DNA of 64,000 nucleotides from CAZJDV01 sp964544865 (GCA_964544865.1 CAZJDV010000001.1:27699-91698); one strand, 5' to 3'; shown: positions 43,741 to 53,760, numbered from the stretch's first letter. Notes: generated by a model from the sequence alone, not told the origin. Numbers and translations: made by a program.

Positions 43741-45379
43741 ATGACTACGAGCTCTAAACCTCGTCCGAATATCATCCTGATTCTGGTGGACGACATGGGC
43801 TTCTCCGACATCGGGTGCTACGGCTCGGAGGTCCGCACCCCGAACCTGGACCGGCTGGGCGCGACCGGCCTGCGGTTCACCCAGATGTACAACTCGGCCC
43901 GCTGCTGCCCGTCTCGCGCCGCGCTGTTGACGGGGCTGAACCCGCATCAGGCCGGCATCGGGCACATGACCGCCGACCTGGGTGCGCCCAGCTACCAGGG
44001 CTACCTGAACCGGAGCTGCGCCACCATCGCCGAGGTACTGCGTCCCCACGGCTACGCCACGATGATGTCCGGCAAATGGCACGCCGGCGGCGACTATCGA
44101 TCGACGGACCCGGGCGACTGGGACGTGGGGGGCCCGCCAACCCGACGCCGACGCAACGCGGGTTCGACCGCTATTTCGGCATCCTCGGCGGCGCGGGATC
44201 GTACTTCAATCCGTCCACGTTGATGCGGGACGACAACCTGATCACCACCGAGTCGACCGACTTCTACCTGACTGACCAGATAAGCGACAACGCGATCCGC
44301 ATGATCGGCGAGAACGCGGCCAAGGAAAAGCCGTTCTCCTCTACCTTTCCTATACCGCCCCGCACTGGCCCCTGCACGCCCTCGAAGAGGATGTCGCCCG
44401 GTATCAGGGCGCCTATCGGGAAGGGTGGGACCGGCTGAGGACCAACCGGCACGAGCAGATGAAGGGGATGGGGCTGCTCGACAATAAGTGGGACATCTCG
44501 CCCCGCGACGCCGACGCGCCGCCCTGGGAGAACGCGCCCAACCAGGACTGGGAGGACCTGCGGATGGCCGTCTACGCTGCCCAAATCGACAGGATGGACC
44601 AGGGTGTAGGCCGCGTCATGTCCAGGGTCCGTGAGCTGGGGCAGGAGGAGAACACCCTTGTGATGTTCCTCTCGGACAACGGGGGTTGCGCCGAGCTCCT
44701 TCGAGAGGACGGCGGCTCCTCACGGCCCTCTCTTTACGGCATGCCCACCGTGGACGGCAGACCCATGCGGCTGGGGAACAACACCAGCCTTCGCCCCGGT
44801 CCCGCGGACACGTTCATGAGCTACGACCTGCCCTGGGCCAACGCCAGTAACGTGCCGTTCCGCCTGTTCAAGCACTGGGTCCACGAGGGTGGTATCTCGA
44901 CCCCCTTCATCGTCAACTGGCCTGCGAAGATTCCCGAGAGCGGCATCGTTCACAGCCCCGCCCACCTGATCGACGTGGCGGCGACCTGCATCGAGGCGGC
45001 AGGCGCACCGTATCCGTCCGAGCTGAACGGCAGCCCTATCACGCCCCTGGAGGGCGAGAGCCTGATGCCCGCCATCGAGGGCAGGCGGCGGGAGCGGCCC
45101 ATCGTCTGGGAGCACGAGGGCAACCGCGCGGTGCGGGTCGGCCCTTGGAAGTTGGTGGGCGAGCACCCGGGGAAGTGGGAGCTCTACAACATGGACGAAG
45201 ACAGAACCGAGCTCAACGACCTGGCCGGCGGCGATCCGGCGAGGGTCGGCGAGATGGCTACGACGTATAAGGACTGGGCGGAGCGCTGCGGCGTGCTGCC
45301 CTGGCCGGTAGACCCGGACCAGCGCCCGTCCAACGTGCGAGGGGAGCACACAAACATCTCACGCCTGGGGTCGCGGTAA
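43741..45379 (+). pseudogene. sulfatase (arylsulfatase A type), two frameshifts
   Basis: Sulfatase of ~545 residues read from three frames. It starts at the ATG at 43741 (AAGGAG five bases upstream) with PNIILILVDDMGFSDIGCYG, where the two Asp bind calcium. The formylglycine motif is C-C-P-S-R, with C55 the residue to be oxidised. A first frame change lies at the run of six G at 44127-44132; the next frame gives NPTPTQRGFDRYFG. The second is near 44335-44345, where LYLSYTAPHWPLHALEED resumes. The rest is intact to the stop. No signal peptide is obvious. Both lesions are single-base indels, so sequence error is possible. It would remove sulfate esters from sugars or aryl compounds; no maturase gene is nearby. 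Confidence 0.85.
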
Positions 45380-45390
45380 CCGGGTCCTCC

Positions 45391-46203
45391 TCAGTGCTCC
45401 ATGACCGTGCCGCCATCTATGTTGATGGACTGGCCGTGGATCCAGGAGGCCGCCTCCGTGCAGAGATACGCCATGAACGCGCCCACCTCCTCGGGCGTGC
45501 CGGCCCGTCCGATGGGATGAGCGGCGGCTTTCTCCGCCCACTCGTCGCCCCTGCCGAACCGGTCCATGCGGGCGGTGTCGACCGCCGCGGGACAGACGCA
45601 GTTCACGTTGATCTTATGCGGCCCTAGCTCCCTCGCCAGGGACTGGGTCATGCCCACGACGGCGAAGTTCGCGGCGTTGTACGCCAGCGTGTTCGCCGAT
45701 CCCCTCTTGCCCGCCGACGACGCGACACTCACGATCTTGCCGCCCTCGTCCCGCTCCTGCAGGACCCTGACCACGGCCCGGCTGCACAGATACATCCCCC
45801 GGACCTTCACATCCAAGACCCGTTGGAAAATGTCGGGCTCCACGTCGGCGATGGGGGCCCGGTCCGGCCCGATGGCCACGGCGGCGTTATTGATGAGGAT
45901 ATCCACTCTGCCGAACTCCTCCAGGGTGCGCTCCATCATCGCGTCCACCTGCCGCTCGTCGGTGACGTCGAGGACGATGGGAAGCGCGCGGCGACCGGCG
46001 GCGCGAACGTCGTCGGCCGTGCTCTCGATGTCCCTCCAGCCCATCTCCCTCTCGTCGGGAGGGTACGTCGCCGGGTCCCTGCCGGTCCCGGTCACCACCA
46101 CGTCTGCGCCCAGGCCGGCCAGGGCCATCGTCACGGAGTACCCGATACCGCGCCGTCTGCCCGCGCCTGTAATAACGGCCACATTGCCATCTAGCTCGCC
46201 CAT
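45391..46203 (-). CDS. SDR-family oxidoreductase with Lys-to-Asn in the active site
   Basis: A 270-residue classical short-chain dehydrogenase. The nucleotide motif is TGAGRRRGIG, the structural NNAA is present, the catalytic Ser is S162 and the Tyr Y175 in AYNAANFAVVG. The lysine of YxxxK is replaced by Asn (N179, codon AAC). The C-terminal INIDGG is typical. The ATG at 46203 has GGGAGG seven bases upstream. Loss of the lysine usually cripples the proton relay, so it may be weakly active, use another residue, or be a binding protein. It is convergent with the sulfatase, with only 11 bases between the two stops. Confidence 0.88.
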   Translation of the reverse strand: MGELDGNVAVITGAGRRRGIGYSVTMALAGLGADVVVTGTGRDPATYPPDEREMGWRDIESTADDVRAAGRRALPIVLDVTDERQVDAMMERTLEEFGRVDILINNAAVAIGPDRAPIADVEPDIFQRVLDVKVRGMYLCSRAVVRVLQERDEGGKIVSVASSAGKRGSANTLAYNAANFAVVGMTQSLARELGPHKINVNCVCPAAVDTARMDRFGRGDEWAEKAAAHPIGRAGTPEEVGAFMAYLCTEAASWIHGQSINIDGGTVMEH

Positions 46204-46289
46204 GTCGTTTCCTCCCTTACCCCGTTATAAATGCTCGGCCTACCGCTATACCCTCTTACCCTTTGCCCCGTACCCTACACCCCGCCCTC

Positions 46290-47651
46290 TCACTCCGCCT
46301 CGCGCAGCCGCTTCTGGGTCAACGTCACAAGCGACGTCACGGCCAGCGTCACGCCGGCCATGATCGCGAGAGCGGACCGAGCGCCCCAGACGTCGGCGGC
46401 CAGGCCCAGGGGAAGGACCCCCAGCGGCACCAGGCCGATGGTCATCATGAGCACGCTCATGACTCTGCCCCGGTATTCGTCCTCAACCGAATCCATCGCC
46501 AGCGAATCGATCAGCGTACGCTTCGGCGCACCGCCCAGGCCGAAAAACAGCATCAGGCCCACGGCGGCCAGATAGTGAGGGAAGACCGACATCAGCAAGA
46601 GCACCGTCCCGATCACGAAGCTCGCGGCGATCAGGAGCGGCCCGCGCCGCCAGTTGCCGATCCGGGCCACGAACAGCGCCCCTCCCAGGGAGCCCGCGCC
46701 CGCTACCGCCGCCAGCAGTCCCATTGCATCGGCCTCTTTCTGGTAGATCTCGACGACAAACACTGGCAACAGGAGCTGGAGGGGCATGGCCATCAACGTC
46801 GACGCCAGCGCCAATAGCAGGAGCACCATCACCATTCGGTTGCCACGGATGTGCAGCAGCCCATCCCATATGTCGTTTAGAAGCGCTGACTTGGCACCGG
46901 CGGAACCGCCGCCCGTCGGCGGTACCAGGCTGATAAGTATGGCGGCCACGACCTGGAATCCGAACATCGCCAGGAACACGGTTTCGGCGCCAAATGACGC
47001 GTAGAGGAATCCCGCGATCGCCGGAGCGGACAGCGTTGTCGCGCCCATGCCGGCGTTGTTGAGCGCCATTGCGTTCGTGATCTGGCTTCGGTCGACCAGC
47101 CGTGGGATGATAGCCTGCCGGGCGGGGAGCATAAACGCGAACAGCGCGCCATGGATTATCGACGCCACCAGGATGTGATACCAGGTGATCGTCTCCGTCA
47201 TCACCGAGACCGCCAGCGACAGGGCGATCACCGCCTCGGCGATCTGGAACAGCTGGATCAGCCGCTTGCGCTCCACACGGTCTGCAACGGCGCCTCCAAA
47301 TAGCGCCAGGCCGAACAAGGGCACGCCGTAGCCCAGGCTGATGATCCCGAGCAGCCCGGCCGAGCCGGTCAGATCGTACGCCAGATAGCCCTGCACGACA
47401 CCCTGGAACGAGCCCGCGCACCACATGAACAAGGTCCCGATCCACAGGTGCCTGAAGCCGCTGTTTCTCAGGGAGCTGAACGTGAGCATCCAGCCGCCGG
47501 CGCTTTGTCGGCGCATTCCGCGGCTCTCCACTGGGTCCGACCCGGCGCCCTCTCCGGCAGGGCTTCGATTAGACGGCATGGCTCCGACGTTCGGGTGTGC
47601 GGCGCCAGGTGAGTCCTCTGCACCCTCGCCGCTCGGTAAGCCTTCGTTCAT
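46290..47651 (-). CDS. MFS transporter (EntS/MFS_3 type)
   Basis: About 453 residues, or 408 if translation begins at the ATG at 47516, which has GGAG nine bases upstream. The first ~50 residues are polar and poorly conserved-looking, so the shorter form is credible. Twelve hydrophobic segments follow SGFRHLWIGTLFMWCAGSF. The motif-A-like loop is GGAVADRVERKRLIQ, and AFMLPARQAIIPRLVDRSQ is typical of the enterobactin-exporter-like group. Role is export of an unknown metabolite or drug. It lies 86 bases downstream of, and on the same strand as, no coupled gene; the SDR follows on the same strand. Confidence 0.87.
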   Translation of the reverse strand: MNEGLPSGEGAEDSPGAAHPNVGAMPSNRSPAGEGAGSDPVESRGMRRQSAGGWMLTFSSLRNSGFRHLWIGTLFMWCAGSFQGVVQGYLAYDLTGSAGLLGIISLGYGVPLFGLALFGGAVADRVERKRLIQLFQIAEAVIALSLAVSVMTETITWYHILVASIIHGALFAFMLPARQAIIPRLVDRSQITNAMALNNAGMGATTLSAPAIAGFLYASFGAETVFLAMFGFQVVAAILISLVPPTGGGSAGAKSALLNDIWDGLLHIRGNRMVMVLLLLALASTLMAMPLQLLLPVFVVEIYQKEADAMGLLAAVAGAGSLGGALFVARIGNWRRGPLLIAASFVIGTVLLLMSVFPHYLAAVGLMLFFGLGGAPKRTLIDSLAMDSVEDEYRGRVMSVLMMTIGLVPLGVLPLGLAADVWGARSALAIMAGVTLAVTSLVTLTQKRLREAE

Positions 47652-47865
47652 GAATGAAGCCTACACCGGCGTCAGCCGAACCCGCAAGGGTCTATACAGT
47701 TCCTGCCATAGGGCGAATCTTCGATATCCTACGTTCCATCGGAATCCTGCATCACAGCCGCAATCGCCATATCGCGGATAACCGGCCGGTGTTAGGATAG
47801 TGGTAGCTGCGTTGCGGGAGATCAAGAACGGCCGCTAGGCCGCGCCCCTGCAAGGAAGGACACCC

Positions 47866-49131
47866 ATGGCAAGCAGTAGCAGACTAGCCCTGTTCGGCGG
47901 CGATCCCGCCGTCACGCTGGACCATACCGAGGCATCACTTTGGCCTGTCGTCGAGCAGGAGGAGCTCGATGCGGTCGCGGAGGTCGCGCTCAGCGGCGAG
48001 TGGTCGAGCAACGCGACGGCGAACCGGCTGGAAGAGCAGTTCGCCCGTTACGTCGGCGTCAAGTTCGCCCTGGCGCACAACAACGGCACGTCCTCCCTGC
48101 ATGCCTGCACCTTCGCCCTTGGGCTCGGACCGGGAGACGAGGTCATCTCGCCAGCAACGACCTTCTGGGCCACGGCCATGACAATCCTCACCGTCGGCGC
48201 CATACCCGTGTTCGCCGACGTGGACCCGGTGTACCTGAACCTCGACCCGGAGGACGCCGACCGCAAGATAACCTCCCGTACCAGAGCCATCATGCTGTGC
48301 CACCGGGGAGGGATGCCCTGTGACATGGACGCATTCACCGCACTGGCAAGGAAGCACGGCCTCAAGCTGATCGAGGACGCCTCACATGCCCACGGCTCGG
48401 CGTATCGTGGCAGGAAGATCGGGTCGCTGGGTGACGTTGCCGGGTTCTCCATGCAGACCTCTAAGCTAATGCCCTCCGGCGAAGGGGGGCTATTCGTCAC
48501 CGACGAGCGAGAATACTACGACAGGGCCGTCCTGCTGGGACACTACGAGCGTATCAAGGACCTGGACGACGACAAGCGGTTCCAGAACACCGGCTACGGC
48601 TATAAGCATCGTATAAGCCCGCTCAACGCGGCGCTGGGAGAGGTCTCGCTGTCCAAGCTGGACGACCGCAACGCGAGTCGCAGCGGCGGCGTCCGGTACC
48701 TGTTCGACCAGCTCAGCGAGATACCGGGGATCGTGCCGCCGGCCGCCCCCGACTACGTCGATGCGGTCCACTACCTTCCCGGATTCGTGATCTACGAGCC
48801 GGGCCAGCTAGGCGGCCTGCCCGTGGACCGGTTCGTCGAGGCCCTGAGCGCCGAGGGCGCGAAGGTCCAGGGAGGCGCCACACTGCGGCATCGCGGCGGG
48901 ATCCACGCGCAGCCCATGTTCACCGAGCGCAAGCACTGGGCATTCGAGCACCCCGCGAACGCCGAGTCCATGAAGCACGTCCGCTACGGGTCAGGCGCCC
49001 TGCCTGTGACCGACGCCCCGTCCCGTGACCGCATCACGCTGCCCAGCATGCCCCGGCCCACCCAGGAGTTGCTCGACCAGTACGTCGAGGCCTTCCGCAA
49101 GGTCGCGGTGAATGCGGCTTCATTGACTTAG
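47866..49131 (+). CDS. DegT/DnrJ/EryC1/StrS aminotransferase
   Basis: A 421-residue PLP aminotransferase of the sugar-aminotransferase family. The PLP lysine is K200 in SMQTSKLMPSGEGG. HNNGTSSLHACTFALGLG and VISPATTFWATAMTIL are typical N-terminal segments, and LKLIEDASHAHGS carries the Asp that contacts the pyridine nitrogen. The ATG at 47866 has AAGGAAGGA upstream. It transfers an amino group to a keto-sugar or keto-cyclitol. Here it has no other sugar-nucleotide genes around it, so a catabolic or inositol-type role is as likely as surface polysaccharide synthesis. It converges on the sialidase-like gene. Confidence 0.92.
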   Translation: MASSSRLALFGGDPAVTLDHTEASLWPVVEQEELDAVAEVALSGEWSSNATANRLEEQFARYVGVKFALAHNNGTSSLHACTFALGLGPGDEVISPATTFWATAMTILTVGAIPVFADVDPVYLNLDPEDADRKITSRTRAIMLCHRGGMPCDMDAFTALARKHGLKLIEDASHAHGSAYRGRKIGSLGDVAGFSMQTSKLMPSGEGGLFVTDEREYYDRAVLLGHYERIKDLDDDKRFQNTGYGYKHRISPLNAALGEVSLSKLDDRNASRSGGVRYLFDQLSEIPGIVPPAAPDYVDAVHYLPGFVIYEPGQLGGLPVDRFVEALSAEGAKVQGGATLRHRGGIHAQPMFTERKHWAFEHPANAESMKHVRYGSGALPVTDAPSRDRITLPSMPRPTQELLDQYVEAFRKVAVNAASLT

Positions 49132-49179
49132 GTATCCAGGAGCGGACCGAAAGATCCGGCCCTGGAGAAAGACAGGCAG

Positions 49180-50364
49180 CTACACGTCGGGCAGCCGCCA
49201 TCGGACCGCCTGGGCGCTTCCCGCCAGATCCCCCAACACCCCGCGCTCGTCGAGCTGTGAGTTACCCGTTACCGTGACGATGGCGCCGTCCTCGAGGGCG
49301 ACGCTGGCGGGATACCCCGGGCCCAAGCTCACGTGATAGATCTCCGGGCTCCACGTCCGGCCCTCGTCGTCGCTCACACGGGCCCGGACATCGCCCTCCT
49401 CGTACGGATAGCGCCGGTCGTTCACGAGGACCACCCTGCCATCCGGGACCTGTACGAGCTGCCCGTGGCACTCGCCGAGCATGAGCAGCGGCGTGCCATT
49501 CGAGTCTAGCACGGGTCTCAGGCCACTCCACGTGTGGCCGCCGTCGTCCGATTCGCCGAGGAACACATGCTTGAACAACCGGCCGCTGCCGTCGCCCTCG
49601 GGGTCCCCGCCCCATTCGACGACCTTATCGCGGTGCCAGGGCTGGTGGTAGCCGGAGTATCGGAAGGCGGCCAGGACCCTGCCGGAGGCCAACTCCAGGA
49701 GGTGGGTTTCCAGACAGCCGGGGAATGTGCCGCCCACGCCGGGCCAATGCCGCTCCGGCCCATCTCCCACCGCCTCGACACCGGAATCCTCCGAATCTTG
49801 TCCGCCGTACCACGTCCTTCCCCCATCGTCGGAGCGAAAGACGTGCTGGGGATGCTCGTTGGGCACGCCCTCGGGCTTCCTGTTGTAGCGGGCCACCGGA
49901 AACAGCACGGCGCCGTTCCTGAGCTGGGTCAGCGACAAGAAACCCTCACCGATAGCCTCGAATGGCGCGGGATATAGAATGGCCGGCGACCCCCAGCTCT
50001 CGCCAAGGTCGGTCGAACGGTGGAACTTCACGTCGCCGAGGCCCCAGACGGCCAGCAGTAGCGTATCGTCGGCCAGCACAGTGAACCCGCACAACCGCTC
50101 GTCGCCGGTTGGCTCCAGCGGCCGGCCGGTCCAGGTGCGTCCGCCGTCGACCGAGCGAAACAGTCGCTCCGGGTTGGCGCCGGTTCCCGGCCATCCCCCA
50201 CTCGTGTTGAACCCGACCGCCGCCCAGATTTCCCCGTTTTGCGTCCGGCCCATGCACGCCTCCGCCCTGCCCTGCAAGCCAGGGTAGTCCAGGGGAACTC
50301 GCTCGACGTCGACCTCCCGCACCGTCTCGCCTCCCACCGTCACCTTCATTTTCTGAGCAACCAC
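49180..50364 (-). CDS. sialidase-like BNR-repeat protein
   Basis: A 394-residue six-bladed propeller with five clear Asp-box (SxDxGxxW) repeats: SVDGGRTW (~70), STDLGESW (~118), SDDGGRTW (~175), SDDGGHTW (~272) and SDDEGRTW (~330). It has no signal peptide. The GTG at 50364 has GAGGAG seven bases upstream; an ATG at 50349 is the alternative. This fold occurs in exo-alpha-sialidases and other glycoside-active or binding proteins. The FRIP-type Arg expected at the N-terminus of true sialidases is not obvious, so the substrate is open. With the sulfatase nearby, breakdown of acidic glycans is a reasonable guess. Confidence 0.85.
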   Translation of the reverse strand: MVAQKMKVTVGGETVREVDVERVPLDYPGLQGRAEACMGRTQNGEIWAAVGFNTSGGWPGTGANPERLFRSVDGGRTWTGRPLEPTGDERLCGFTVLADDTLLLAVWGLGDVKFHRSTDLGESWGSPAILYPAPFEAIGEGFLSLTQLRNGAVLFPVARYNRKPEGVPNEHPQHVFRSDDGGRTWYGGQDSEDSGVEAVGDGPERHWPGVGGTFPGCLETHLLELASGRVLAAFRYSGYHQPWHRDKVVEWGGDPEGDGSGRLFKHVFLGESDDGGHTWSGLRPVLDSNGTPLLMLGECHGQLVQVPDGRVVLVNDRRYPYEEGDVRARVSDDEGRTWSPEIYHVSLGPGYPASVALEDGAIVTVTGNSQLDERGVLGDLAGSAQAVRWRLPDV

Positions 50365-50498
50365 TTCGCCACTCCTCTACTGGCCTGGATATTCAGTAAT
50401 CCGGAAGCATGGTATCATCTACGGCTAATTAGGTGGCACACGGGCGGGGTCGAGGCCGCCGGTACCGGTCCGCAACAAGATTCACCAGGGGTGCGACG

Positions 50499-52523
50499 AT
50501 GTCATCCGCAAGATCAGACGAGATTTCGTGGGCCGGAATAGGGCCGTCGCTGGAGCGGCTGCTCAAATATGAGGAGCGGCTACACAGCGGCAGCAACGCC
50601 GGCGATGCCCTCCTGGCGGCACTGACCGGCGAGCCGCCGGACTCGGCCTGGCGGCGGTTTCTCACGAACGCCCGCAACTTTGGCGCAGTCGTGGACCATG
50701 CCCTGAACATGTCGCGCCGCAATGCGTCGTCCCCCGGTGCGGCGGCAGGTCAGGCGAGGGAGATCGCCGAGGCGGCGCTGGGTCTCGGAGCCGGACACGA
50801 TGTTCTGCGGAGATACCTGCTAGGCCGGGCCCTGCTGCCCTCTAAGGTCCGTGACAGAGCGGACGAATCGCTCGCGTCGGGGGGCGTCGACGCCCCCCTC
50901 GGGGCCGTCGCATTCGCCGCCGGTATCGACCGGCTCGAGCGGCAGGGCGGCCTCGACGAATACTCGCAGGACGTGGTCGAGTACTGGTACCGGGAGATCC
51001 TCGACGGCCACGTAGGCGCGAACGATGCAGAGGCACTCCCTGACCAGATCCTGGACGCGAAAGACCGGCTGCTGGCCTACCATGCCGGACTCAGGTTCGC
51101 CCGCCCGGTCGACGGCACAGCCGTCTACAGCCGTTACTCGTTCGTGCTGACCGCGCGCGACGTGCCCGCCGCGGTGGACACCGTGTTCGACGTCTATGCG
51201 ATCGCGCTTCGGATCGACCCCGAGCAAGTCGAGCCGTTCTTCACGAGCCTGTCTCGAGATGAGCTCATCCACCGATTCACGATGCTGAAAGACTGGATCG
51301 GCGACAGGTACATCTTTGGAAAGAGTCTGACCCCGAAGCTGGCCGATTTTCTGGCCCAGCCGGGGGACTTCCGGCCCTTGCTGAACAAGCTCGAAGGGCT
51401 GTCCGACGAGACGCAGGCGGGGCGATTCCGGATGGACAACATACTGCAAAGGGATCTGGAGCTTCAGCGCTTCATCATGGAGTACACCAAACACAATGCC
51501 GTGAACCGCTCGTTGCCCTACATCGATGAGTCGGATGGCGAGATGTTTGAGAAGTTCGAGAAGATGAAAGAGCTGCCGCCCCAACGGGACGAGCCGGTAT
51601 CGCTCACCGAGGAGCATCTCGTGCAGGCGAAGCGCACGGCATACGAGGCCTACGGGCTGCTCAAGTTCCTCCGAGAGCTCAGGGCGACCTCCGGCAGGCA
51701 TATCGTAGTGGTTGGAAACGACAGGTACGGTCGACAATGGGCCGTGGAGCCGCTCGAGGATTTCCTGACAGAGGGTTTTACGCTGCGGTACGACCGCGCA
51801 CCGTCTCACATGTCGACCCAGCTGACCGTTGGAAGTGCGAGGTTCGGAGAGGGTGCGCTCGATATCCGGGGCGCATGGACCCCGGACATCTTTCCGAGGG
51901 AGTTTGCCAGGCAGATCGGCGAGCGGATGCCCCACGTCGTCATCGTGGACGCCATGAGCCCCGGCAAGGGCCGAGGCGGCGACCTAATGCTGTTCTCACG
52001 AGCCAACCAGGGATACGCCAACTGGTTCGTCGCCTTCAACGATGTCCGCGCCGAAGGGGATGGCACTAGGTATCAGGACGATACGTTCCTGCCGCCGCAC
52101 CATTTCCCGCCGCTAGTGAAATGGCACGAGTTCGTGAAATTGAGGAGACAGCTCCGCGAGTGGGTCGCCCCCGGTCCCACCTACAGCATGGCGCTGTGGT
52201 CTCCCCGACCGGCCAGCTTCGCGCGGCTGGGCGAGATCACTGTGGCAAACGTCGCCCCCGACATGGACAGCGACCGACCACAGGCCGTATTCGCCAATCC
52301 CGTCATCTATAGCAACAGCTGGGAGGGCCTCTCCAAGGACCTGCACGGAACCAGGCCGTACTACTTCGACGGGCCGGAGAGGTACGTCAAGGAGGAGATC
52401 ATCTTTGGCTTCGGCTCCCACGGGTTCGAGACCAGGGTAGTGGGGCCGACCACCGCCATGTTCGTAGCGGCCGTGCAGCGGGCCATCACCGCCGAGGTCG
52501 CACGTCTGCTTGATAGCGACTGA
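50499..52523 (+). CDS. uncharacterised 674-residue protein
   Basis: A long intact gene with normal codon usage that I do not recognise. From the ATG at 50499 the protein is soluble, without signal peptide or membrane helices. The first ~400 residues are Asp/Glu/Arg-rich and mostly helical-looking (for example LLKYEERLHSGSNAGDALLA, YSQDVVEYWYREILDG). A second part from ~residue 400 alternates strands and helices: RHIVVVGNDRYGRQWAVEPL, then ARFGEGALDIRGAWTPD, HVVIVDAMSPGKGRGGD, and RANQGYANWFVAFNDVRAEG. The VVIVDAMSPG strand-turn and the His/Trp/Asp-rich loops could form an active site, but I assign no function. A TATCAT at 50413-50418 is a possible -10. The permease array begins right after it. 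Confidence 0.85.
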   Translation: MSSARSDEISWAGIGPSLERLLKYEERLHSGSNAGDALLAALTGEPPDSAWRRFLTNARNFGAVVDHALNMSRRNASSPGAAAGQAREIAEAALGLGAGHDVLRRYLLGRALLPSKVRDRADESLASGGVDAPLGAVAFAAGIDRLERQGGLDEYSQDVVEYWYREILDGHVGANDAEALPDQILDAKDRLLAYHAGLRFARPVDGTAVYSRYSFVLTARDVPAAVDTVFDVYAIALRIDPEQVEPFFTSLSRDELIHRFTMLKDWIGDRYIFGKSLTPKLADFLAQPGDFRPLLNKLEGLSDETQAGRFRMDNILQRDLELQRFIMEYTKHNAVNRSLPYIDESDGEMFEKFEKMKELPPQRDEPVSLTEEHLVQAKRTAYEAYGLLKFLRELRATSGRHIVVVGNDRYGRQWAVEPLEDFLTEGFTLRYDRAPSHMSTQLTVGSARFGEGALDIRGAWTPDIFPREFARQIGERMPHVVIVDAMSPGKGRGGDLMLFSRANQGYANWFVAFNDVRAEGDGTRYQDDTFLPPHHFPPLVKWHEFVKLRRQLREWVAPGPTYSMALWSPRPASFARLGEITVANVAPDMDSDRPQAVFANPVIYSNSWEGLSKDLHGTRPYYFDGPERYVKEEIIFGFGSHGFETRVVGPTTAMFVAAVQRAITAEVARLLDSD

Positions 52524-52540
52524 GCGAGGACTTAGGCTGT

Positions 52541-52569
52541 TTGACACAGGTGTGATCTATCCATAGACT
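52541..52569 (+). promoter_or_regulatory. sigma70-type promoter before the permease array
   Basis: TTGACA (52541-52546), a 17-bp spacer and TAGACT (52564-52569, four of six). Initiation near 52576 leaves a leader of about 134 nt ending in AGGAGGT before the GTG at 52710. Confidence 0.6.
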
Positions 52570-52709
52570 GGTGTTTGTTCGCCAGGACCGCCAGACCTTC
52601 CCACAGTTTATGACCTATCTAGAAAAATGAGCGTAATGCCGCGGTAGCTGCCACGCGCACACCTCGCTCCCTAGGGTCTCGAGGTGGCTCCCATACAGGA
52701 GGTCGATGA

Positions 52710-53717
52710 GTGGTCGCCTACATTGCCCGGCGCCTCGTGCTGGCCATGTTCACGGTTGTGATGATTTCTGTCCTCGCCTTCGTCGTCATCCAATTGCCAG
52801 AGGGCGACGCGGCCGACAATGCGGTGCGAATATTGATGCAGGAAGGCTTCAATCATGACCCCGGTATGGCGGAAACCCTGCGACGCTACTTCGGTCTGGA
52901 CGTGCCCATGCACCAGCGCTATGCCAGATGGGTATGGAACCTGGTCCACGGTGACCTGGGCCTCTCCCTCAAGGCCTACGGCGGATACGCTAACCAGCGG
53001 CCAGTCAAGAAGGTCCTCGGCGACCGCATTTGGCTGACGGTCGCGCTAACGGGATTCACCGTCATAGTCACCTGGACGTTTGCAATCCCTGTGGGTATCT
53101 ATTCGGCTGTGCGCAAGCACTCCGTCGGCGACTACGCCGCCACATTTCTGGGGTTCGCGGGACTGGCGGTACCCGATTTCCTGCTGGGGCTGGTGTTAAT
53201 GTATTTGGCCTATGCCTACTTCGACCAGAGCGTCGGGGGTCTCTTCTCCGGCGACTACCAGAACGAGCCGTGGAGCATGGGCAAGGCATACGACCTTCTC
53301 AAGCACCTGTGGATTCCCGCCGTGGTGCTGGGGACGTCGGGGACCGCCGGCCTGATCCGCGTCATGCGCAACAACCTCCTCGATGAGCTGGGCAAGCCCT
53401 ACGTGATTACGGCCAGGGCCAAGGGAGTCCACCCGCTGAGGCTCATCGTCAAGTACCCGGTGCGCGTCGCCATAAACCCCCTGATCAGCACCATCGGCTA
53501 TCTGCTTCCAGCCCTGGTGAGTGGCAGCGTCATCGTCTCGGTTGTGCTCAGCCTGCCAACGGTGGGCCCCGTGCTCCTCGAAGCGATACTGACCGAAGAC
53601 AGCCAGATGGCCGGTTTCATCATACTGATGCTGGGGATGCTCACCGTGGTGGGCACGTTGATCTCGGACATACTGCTGGCCGTGGTGGACCCGCGCATCA
53701 AATTCACGGGGAACTAG
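52710..53717 (+). CDS. OppB/DppB-type ABC permease (paralogue 2 of 5)
   Basis: A 335-residue permease, first of four in a row. It starts at a GTG with a perfect AGGAGGT seven bases upstream. It has the N-terminal helix LVLAMFTVVMISVLAFVVIQ, the shared block PVGIYSAVRKHSVGDYAATF, VPDFLLGLVLMYLAYAYFDQ, and the coupling loop DELGKPYVITARAKG-KYPVRVAINP. The periplasmic loop after helix 1 (residues ~30-95) is the most divergent part between paralogues and is where substrate preference could differ. No partner subunits adjoin it. Confidence 0.93.
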   Translation: MVAYIARRLVLAMFTVVMISVLAFVVIQLPEGDAADNAVRILMQEGFNHDPGMAETLRRYFGLDVPMHQRYARWVWNLVHGDLGLSLKAYGGYANQRPVKKVLGDRIWLTVALTGFTVIVTWTFAIPVGIYSAVRKHSVGDYAATFLGFAGLAVPDFLLGLVLMYLAYAYFDQSVGGLFSGDYQNEPWSMGKAYDLLKHLWIPAVVLGTSGTAGLIRVMRNNLLDELGKPYVITARAKGVHPLRLIVKYPVRVAINPLISTIGYLLPALVSGSVIVSVVLSLPTVGPVLLEAILTEDSQMAGFIILMLGMLTVVGTLISDILLAVVDPRIKFTGN

Positions 53718-53731
53718 CGACCTGCGCAAGT

Positions 53732-53760
53732 TGACGGCGTTCGGCCCATGTATTATAAAG
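53732..53760 (+). promoter_or_regulatory. promoter for the 53839 permease
   Basis: TTGACG (53732-53737), a 17-bp spacer and TATAAA (53755-53760). Initiation near 53767 gives a ~72-nt leader. The architecture is the same as at 58521-58549. Confidence 0.6.
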
